Shown here: one piece after another, positions 58,776 through 64,000 of the stretch
Numbering within the stretch: position 1 is the first letter of the stretch
Layout of the letters: each line of letters starts with the position of its first letter
The notes under the pieces: model-generated
Database searches by the model: none
Told to the model about the DNA's origin: nothing
What the model saw: only the letters and a program-made list of their open reading frames with translations
Assembly: GCA_947367855.1 (NCBI GenBank)
Contig: CANBFE010000017.1
Span: 14,270-78,269, forward strand
Direction of reading: 5' to 3'
Length of the DNA: 64,000 bases
Origin: an uncultured Lachnospiraceae bacterium
GTDB taxonomy: Bacteria > Bacillota > Clostridia > Lachnospirales > Lachnospiraceae
Position numbers and translations under genes: made by a program

Positions 58776-60935
58776 TTATTTCATTTCATCCAGATACAGC
58801 TGTACCCGGTTGTTAATCACCCTGCTTATCTCTTCGGCGTTCTTGCTGCCATTGAAATAGTCCTTCGCCTCCTCCTGAATGATTGTAAGGATAGGGGCAG
58901 TTCGTATGGGCAGGGTCCTGGCATCTTCGATGGCTTTTTTATAGGCATCCCTCTTTTCCCTGGATGTGTTTTCACCATGATAAACGGGAATAATCCCCTT
59001 TCCATTTTCAAATCTGGGTTCGCTGAGCCACCGAATCTCCCATTCCAGCCATCTATCAAAGGATTCCCTGTGCACGGGAGGCAGGTAGACTTCTTCACTG
59101 TACTGAACCTCCTCCCCTAGCAGAAAAGCGAGAAATTCCCATGCCCCGTCCTTGTTGGGGGAATTGGCATTGACAGCCATGGTATACAGTGGATAGGATA
59201 CCGTATAGCAGCCGTCGTCAAACAGGGTTCCAACAGATACCTTTTTCTCCGCTTTCTGTTCTGCGGGGCTGCTGAAATGGAAGAAGGAGGTCATATCTAT
59301 CCTATGGGTAATTTCCTGTTGCAACGCCTTTCTGTCGTCGTAACCGTATCTTTTGGCGGATTCCAACAGCTTCGCAAACAGAGGTGTATTGAAATCGCAG
59401 CTGCCCGGGGAATCTCTATCCCCGTTTCCCCAGTTCACCATTCCCCAAAGGCTTTCAGAACCCTGCAGGAATGTATTCAGCAGGTCCCCGGAAGTAAGTC
59501 CATATCTGTAAACCAAATTCCCTTCCCTGGCCAGAAGTGCGTCAGCCAGTTCCTCTATATGTGGTGTATCTCCGATTCCCAGTAATTCTTTATCCATTTC
59601 TTCGTAGTAAATATCCACCTTTGGAGTAATGCTGTAAATCTTATCCCCCTGGCGCCATGCGGAGAAAGTCAGGGGAAAATAATCCTCTTCCCGGATGCCG
59701 GATGCCTCCATGTAGGGATTGAGTTCTTCCAGTGCGCCTTTTTCCATCATTCCACTGATATAATCCTGCAGGAGCTCACTGCCGCACAGGATGTCAGGTC
59801 CCTTCCCTGCCCCTACCTGGACACTGGTGAGCCGGGCAAAATCCTCCATGTCATTGCTGTAACCGCAGCTCTCCAAAATTACATGATAGTCACTGCCCTT
59901 CTGATTAAACAGAGCTACTTTTTCGGAAAGCCAGTAATCTACCTCAAAGATTCCGCGTACCACCACAGGTGTTTTTTCTACTTTTTCCATATGCATCCTG
60001 TCCATGGTGTATTTGTGTTCCTTACCGTAGGAAAAAAGCATTTCAATAGTACCATCCTCCAGTACCTGGAAATCCTGAATTTGCAAATTCAAACGCAATG
60101 AAAAAGGTGTGCCGTCAGCATACAGAAGAGGAGAAGCGCTTTGGTTATGTATGTCTAAGGAATCAATCCCCTGGTTGCTGGCCCGTGCGAGGGATGTCCC
60201 TGCAGTTCCCAGATCACTTGTCCCATCGCCAATGAAATCCCATTCCATTCGGGACTCCGGGATTACCTGGCCGGTATCCGGGTTCAGTTCTTCCAGTGCC
60301 TCTTTGCGCGTTTCGTAATCGTCCAACAGCAGGTAGATCCTGCCATCCTCTGTCTGGCAGATATCTGTCAGAAGGAAATCCGGCTCCAGACTAATGTGGT
60401 ACTGAACCTCACCTGTTGAAAGAATTTTCATAATGGTACTTACAGATTTGTATTCACCTTCGATTTTGGGATAAGTCGTCCGATAAAGGTAGCAGTTCTT
60501 ATCCCGATCCAGATATCCCTCGTATCTGGCATCGACAAAGGCGTTGTCATTGTCAGAAAGCCCGGACAGCAGCAGCTCCCGGCTTCCGTCAGTCCTGTAC
60601 AGATAGATATCCACTCCTGCAGAAGACACCACAGACCAGAGCTGTGCGGGTTCTCCTTCTGCAAACTGAGTGCCCAACAGGTTGTATACAGTGAGGTCAT
60701 GCATTTGGATTTGATCCGAGTAATATTCCTGCGGATTTTTTTCCCACAATCCCAGATCAAAGAGATCTTCCGTCTCTACGACAAGGTCATAATACTCTGT
60801 CCGCTCTGTTACGTCGGTCAGGTCGGAACCGGGGGCAATGCCTATCCAGGGGCCTTCCTGCTCTGCTCTGTCCCCGCAGGCTGCCAAAAGGCTGCAGGCC
60901 AGAAAAGTTGTCAGCGTGATTATTAATTGTTTCAT
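58776..60935 (-). CDS. Lipoprotein array copy C, propeller/solute-binding-like fusion
   Basis: A 719-residue lipoprotein with lipobox LLAAC (Cys20) and the same two-part structure as copy B. Parts of the C-terminal half are almost identical to B (NPYMEASGIREEDYFPLTFS and the SVQVGAGKGPDILCG block), while the N-terminal half and region 430-520 differ more. This mosaic pattern fits recent duplication or gene conversion. It is the first gene of the leftward run C-B-A; the upstream gap holds no clear promoter. The ligand is unknown: sugars or oligosaccharides would be the usual guess for this fold. Confidence 0.88.
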   Translation of the reverse strand: MKQLIITLTTFLACSLLAACGDRAEQEGPWIGIAPGSDLTDVTERTEYYDLVVETEDLFDLGLWEKNPQEYYSDQIQMHDLTVYNLLGTQFAEGEPAQLWSVVSSAGVDIYLYRTDGSRELLLSGLSDNDNAFVDARYEGYLDRDKNCYLYRTTYPKIEGEYKSVSTIMKILSTGEVQYHISLEPDFLLTDICQTEDGRIYLLLDDYETRKEALEELNPDTGQVIPESRMEWDFIGDGTSDLGTAGTSLARASNQGIDSLDIHNQSASPLLYADGTPFSLRLNLQIQDFQVLEDGTIEMLFSYGKEHKYTMDRMHMEKVEKTPVVVRGIFEVDYWLSEKVALFNQKGSDYHVILESCGYSNDMEDFARLTSVQVGAGKGPDILCGSELLQDYISGMMEKGALEELNPYMEASGIREEDYFPLTFSAWRQGDKIYSITPKVDIYYEEMDKELLGIGDTPHIEELADALLAREGNLVYRYGLTSGDLLNTFLQGSESLWGMVNWGNGDRDSPGSCDFNTPLFAKLLESAKRYGYDDRKALQQEITHRIDMTSFFHFSSPAEQKAEKKVSVGTLFDDGCYTVSYPLYTMAVNANSPNKDGAWEFLAFLLGEEVQYSEEVYLPPVHRESFDRWLEWEIRWLSEPRFENGKGIIPVYHGENTSREKRDAYKKAIEDARTLPIRTAPILTIIQEEAKDYFNGSKNAEEISRVINNRVQLYLDEMK

Positions 60936-61099
60936 TTTATATTTTGCCTTTCATGATATGTTAATTGCCAGATAAGTTTTAAATGGGAAAAAAATTTTAT
61001 GTTTGATAATACAGAAAAGACGGAAGACAGCAGATGCCATCCTCCATCTTATCTCATAATTGAAAATATATCTTGCTGTCACTGAAGCGTGTTTAAAAA

Positions 61100-61396
61100 T
61101 TATTTTTTATACGCGCAGCCGGTACAATGATTACCTATCATCGTGTGAGATCCTGTCCATTTCTTAATTTCATTTTCCCAACGTACATAACCGCACCGGG
61201 GGCATTCAGACTTATCTGCGTACACATCGTAATGCCCTGATGCATCAAATGTAGAAGTCTTGTATACTTCAGGCCGTGCCACTAAATACGTGTGATCACA
61301 TGCAGCTGCTTTGGTATGCAGCCCTCCAAAAGAAAACGTTCCCATAACAGTCAGACTGCACATTAATACCCCAATTCCCCTTTTAGTTTCATACAA
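61100..61396 (-). CDS. Small secreted protein with CxxC motifs
   Basis: A 98-residue protein with a signal peptide (about 1-31, ending in TKAAA) and a short outside domain carrying ECPRCGYVRW and NHCTGCAYKK, four cysteines that could bind zinc or form disulfides. The start codon is TTG at 61396 with AGGAG 3 bp upstream; no in-frame ATG is available before residue 12. A good promoter lies upstream (61457-61485). It sits between array copies C and D and is unrelated to them. I do not recognise a family. Confidence 0.65.
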   Translation of the reverse strand: MYETKRGIGVLMCSLTVMGTFSFGGLHTKAAACDHTYLVARPEVYKTSTFDASGHYDVYADKSECPRCGYVRWENEIKKWTGSHTMIGNHCTGCAYKK

Positions 61397-61456
61397 ATTC
61401 TCCTTTCATCATACAATTTCTGAAATATCAGTATCTAAAACTGTATTTCTAGTACA

Positions 61457-61485
61457 ATTATACTCCAGGTTCCAAGAAAAATCAA
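61457..61485 (-). promoter_or_regulatory. Promoter of the small CxxC protein gene
   Basis: On the minus strand, TTGATT (61480-61485), a 17-bp spacer and TATAAT (61457-61462), about 60 bp before the start codon. Confidence 0.7.
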
Positions 61486-61810
61486 TACGAAAAAATAAAT
61501 TATTTTATTTAATTTGTCGTAATTTGACATATTGAGGTCTATCTATAGCATTCCTATATTGGCATTTAGTGTTGGAACTGTAGATTCAATGAAGCTCATT
61601 TAACAAAACCGGTCAGCTTAGTTCCTTTCATCCAGATACAGCTGTACCCGGTTGTTAATTACCCTGCTTTCCTCTTCGGCGCTCTTGCTGCCAGTGAAAT
61701 AGTCCTTCGTCTCCTCCTGAATGATTGTAAGGATAGGGGCAGTTCGTATGGGCAGGGGCCTGGCATCTTCGATAGCTTTTTTATAGGCATCCCTCTTTTC
61801 CATGGATGTG

Positions 61811-61898
61811 TTTTCCCCATGATAAACGGGAATAATCGGTACCTTTTGCAGGAATTGGCGGTGGCATATGGTTTTCCCCATGATAAACGGGAATAATC
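61811..61898. repeat. Direct repeat from a 61-bp duplication inside copy D
   Basis: A perfect 27-bp repeat (61811-61837 and 61872-61898), 61 bp apart. It duplicates the segment coding for IIPVYHGEN. The 61-bp length is not a multiple of three, so it shifts the frame near the C-terminus. Confidence 0.9.
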
Positions 61899-62215
61899 CC
61901 CTTTCCATTTTTAAAGCGGGGTTCAGTAAGCCACCAGAGTTTCCATTCTAGCCACTTATCAAAGGATTCCCTGTGCACGGAAGGCAGATAGGCTTTTTCC
62001 CTGTATTGGACTTCCTCTTCAAGCAGGAAAGAGAAAAATTCCCATGCGCCTTCTTTGTTGGCGGAATTGGCGTTGACAGCCATGGCATACAGCGGAGAGG
62101 ATACCGCATAGCAGCCGTCGTCAAACAGGGTTCTCGTAGAGACCCTTTCTTTCGCCTTCTGCTCCTTCGGGCTGTTAAAATGGAAAACGTAATTCAAATT
62201 TGCTATGTAAGCGAT

Positions 62216-62404
62216 TTCCCGCTTCTGTATTTTGACGGAACAAGCTACAGTGTCCAGGTAGGAGCGGGAAAGAGGCCGGATATTCTATGCGGGGATTATC
62301 TCCTGCATGGTTCGGAAAACCTCTGTGAAATGGTGGACTGGGGAACCGGAGAAAAAGATTCCTCCGGCAGCTACAATTTCAATACACCTTTGTTTAGAAA
62401 GCTG
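62216..62404 (+). repeat. Inverted internal block of copy D
   Basis: Read on the plus strand this stretch matches three separate parts of the array lipoproteins in order: PLLYFDGTSY, then SVQVGAGKRPDILCG, then HGSENLCEMVDWGTGEKDSS and NFNTPLFRKL. All flanking parts of copy D match on the minus strand. The breakpoints fall between the codons for NAQSTS (62403-62420 on the minus strand) and the region before NYVFHF (about 62197). No clear inverted repeats were seen at the ends. Confidence 0.8.
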
Positions 62405-63246
62405 ATGTACTTTGCGCATTCAAATCTACTGATTTGATGCCAAAACCGCATTCAATATAGCCTGCTAGCGCAGCAGAACCGTTCGCGGCTCCTATATGGA
62501 TGTCTGCGTAAGACAATTCAACCTGCGGCCTGACAATTACCTGCCCGGTTTCAGGGTCTAGTTCTCTTAGAAATTCTTTGAGATTTTAGGGATCTGCTAA
62601 TAATACATAAATTCTTCCGTCCTCTGTCTGCCGTATATCGTCCATGCTGAAACCCGGTTCCAGACTATTTTGATACAGTATCTCACCTGTGGGCAGAATC
62701 TTCATAATGGTGCCCGCAGGTGTGTATGTTCTATTTATTTCGGGCCAGTTTGTGACGTAAAAGTAGCAGTTTCTGTTATTGTCCATATACCCCGCATATC
62801 TTGCATCCACAAAAGAGCAGTCATCGTCAGAAAGTCTGGACAGCAGCAGCTCCCGGCTTCCGTCAGTTCTGTACAGGTAGATATCCACTCCTGCAGGAGA
62901 CACTACGGATCAGAGCTGTGATGGTTCCCCTTTTGCAAACTGTGTGCTCAACAGGTTGTATACGGTAATGCCCAACTTTTCTATATCGCCTGAGTAATAG
63001 GCTTCAGGGTTCTTTTCCCATAATTCCACATCAAAGAGATCTTCCGTTTCTACAAACAGGTCATAATACTCTGTCCGCTCTGTTACGGCGGTCAGGTCGG
63101 AACCGGGGGCAATGTCTATCCAGGGGTCTTCCTGCTCTGCGTTGTCACCGCAGGCTGCCAAAAGGCTGCCGGTCAATAGAATTGTCAGTATCATTACAGA
63201 TTTCTTCATTTCACAATCTACCTTTCTGGATAAACTAGAAGTTTTT

Positions 63247-63275
63247 ATTTTAGCATGCTGGGGACAGGGAATCAA
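63247..63275 (-). promoter_or_regulatory. Promoter of array copy D
   Basis: On the minus strand, TTGATT (63270-63275), a 17-bp spacer and TAAAAT (63247-63252) preceded by TGC (extended -10), about 38 bp before the copy D start. Confidence 0.65.
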
Positions 63276-63435
63276 CAGATATTACAAGGACAGTATGGTG
63301 AATTATCTGAATTTAGGAAGGCAACACGTAGACTGTGATATATTAACTATGTAATAATGTTGTAGTTATTATATTCAGAAAATATCAAACAAAATAGTTC
63401 AATAAAAAATAATTTGATAAAATTCAAAAAACATA

Positions 63436-63464
63436 TTGACAAATAAAAATAAAAGAGATATAAT
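63436..63464 (+). promoter_or_regulatory. Consensus promoter of a short transcript
   Basis: TTGACA (63436-63441), a 17-bp spacer and TATAAT (63459-63464): both hexamers are perfect, the strongest promoter match in the window. Only very short reading frames follow before the hairpin at 63696-63734. Confidence 0.8.
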
Positions 63465-63608
63465 GACTTTACAATAAAGAAAGGAAAACACGACTTCCAT
63501 AAAATACAGTTTAACATACTAAGCTGTAAAACAAAAGTGCACAAGTACACTGCATAAAAATTAATTTTGAATTCTCAGGATGCTCCAGTAATTAGAGGAG
63601 GAAGAAAA

Positions 63609-63662
63609 GTGGAAAGCACAACGGTAGAAATGGAAGAAAATGCGGACCTGGAAACTTCATAA
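63609..63662 (+). CDS. Possible 17-residue small protein
   Basis: GTG start after GAGGAGGA (about 63595-63602), encoding MESTTVEMEENADLETS, an acidic peptide, stop TAA at 63660-63662. A second ribosome-binding site (AAAGGAGGG) follows at once, with a six-codon frame from a TTG. Perfect promoter upstream and strong hairpin downstream make a complete small unit. It may be a leader peptide, a remnant of a lost gene or part of a small RNA; translation is not shown. Confidence 0.35.
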   Translation: MESTTVEMEENADLETS

Positions 63663-63695
63663 AGGAGGGCAGTCCATTGGACAACGAACAGACAT

Positions 63696-63734
63696 GAAGA
63701 AGCGTGTTGATTATTAAAATCAACACGCTTCTTC
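63696..63734. terminator. Strong hairpin ending the short transcript
   Basis: A perfect 16-bp stem, GAAGAAGCGTGTTGAT (63696-63711) with its complement at 63719-63734, and a 7-base loop. No T-run follows on either strand, so it may be a terminator of poor type or a stable RNA structure. Confidence 0.6.
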
Positions 63735-64000
63735 GCTATTGAAGATAGTAAAGATATTTTCTTGTGAGGTAACACTTATTGTGATGTACTGATTCTTGTT
63801 AGTTTATAGTATGATTCATGTAAAAAATAAGGAGACAAAGGGAGGTCACACTAGAGTGTGTTTGAAAAATAAAAAGTATACAAAACATTTGTTCATAGCC
63901 TTTTTTTCATGGTAAAATAAAGAAAAAGGAGCTTCCTGTATAATTCAAATATAGGGAATTGCAAGAAGGGTGGTTGATAAAAAAATACCTCAGAGTAAAA

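Larger units (their letters stand above)
61618..63209 (-). pseudogene. Lipoprotein array copy D, decayed and internally inverted
   Basis: Remnant of a fourth copy (about 1590 bp against 2160). It starts MKKSVMILTILLTGSLLAAC with an intact lipobox and ends LYLDERN. Damage: TGA at 62910-62912 where copy C has Trp; TAA at 62586-62588; a block at about 62216-62404 that reads as the family sequence only on the opposite strand (PLLYFDGTSYSVQVGAGKRP ... NFNTPLFRKL), so it is inverted. Two internal deletions lie inside that block. A 61-bp tandem duplication at 61811-61898 also shifts the frame. No functional protein is expected. The promoter at 63247-63275 still looks good. Confidence 0.85.
63210..64000. 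other. 791-bp AT-rich stretch with few coding signals
   Basis: Beyond copy D. It holds the copy D promoter, a consensus rightward promoter with a 17-codon sORF and a 16-bp hairpin, the short palindrome CACACTAGAGTGTG (63847-63860), and a purine-rich region near 63825-63845. At the edge AGAAGG (63964-63969) precedes a possible start (GTG 63970 or TTG 63974), so a gene may begin there and leave the window. No long reading frame is present. Confidence 0.6.

Noticed and set aside
60936..61099. Promoter for array copy C
   Set aside because: The gap is AT-rich with several -10-like hexamers, but none has a -35 partner at normal spacing.
61811..61898. Possible CRISPR repeat unit
   Set aside because: Only two copies exist and both lie within a coding remnant; they are explained by a single duplication.
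63696..63734. Possible tRNA or riboswitch
   Set aside because: The hairpin is a single perfect stem without cloverleaf arms or a recognisable aptamer core.

Overview
This window is the replication-origin region of a Gram-positive, moderate-GC anaerobe. Gene content and protein style point to class Clostridia, most likely Lachnospiraceae. The evidence is the dnaA-dnaN-S4-recF-gyrB-gyrA block facing left, the rpmH-rnpA-yidD-yidC-jag-mnmE-mnmG-rsmG block facing right, and a cluster of DnaA boxes between dnaA and rpmH (about 18.2-18.45 kb). Core genes point away from this origin on both sides, as expected for leading-strand coding.

Left arm (0-18 kb): a TetR regulator with an ABC-2 exporter sits at the left edge under an obvious inverted-repeat operator. 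Then come a GH2 beta-galactosidase and a GH38 alpha-mannosidase, then the replication/gyrase operon. A second, smaller DnaA-box cluster lies between dnaA and dnaN, so the origin looks bipartite.

Right arm, conserved part (18.6-37.6 kb): the rpmH block is followed by a MATE transporter and rsmG. A signalling set comes next: a diguanylate cyclase with an inhibitory site, a coiled-coil protein and a LuxR-type response regulator. A Nudix-GNAT fusion, two RNA-modification enzymes, an AI-2E-type exporter, a polytopic GT-C-like protein, galactokinase and an XRE-cupin regulator complete this stretch.

Accessory part (37.6-54.3 kb): an AT-rich two-gene module (winged-helix protein plus AbiEii-like nucleotidyltransferase) resembles a type IV toxin-antitoxin pair. 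An SGNH hydrolase/MBOAT acyltransferase pair for polysaccharide O-acetylation, a ComEC-like metallo-hydrolase with an added Cys-rich tail, and a LytTR/GHKL two-component system with a small unrecognised protein follow. The region ends with a TetR gene, a GntR-ABC operon with a palindrome around its promoter, and an HdeD-RND-coiled-coil operon ending at a strong terminator.

Right end (54.3-64 kb): a tandem array of four homologous, roughly 720-residue lipoproteins. Each has a propeller-like N-terminal half and a solute-binding-protein-like C-terminal half, and no permease gene is nearby. Two are intact (B, C). One (A) is broken by a frameshift and a stop. The fourth (D) is heavily decayed, with deletions, two in-frame stops, a 61-bp duplication and an internal inversion of about 190 bp. 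A small secreted CxxC protein lies inside the array, and a tiny promoter-sORF-hairpin unit lies beyond it. The array and its flanks are the most unusual part of the window. No tRNA, rRNA, CRISPR array or intact insertion sequence was seen.
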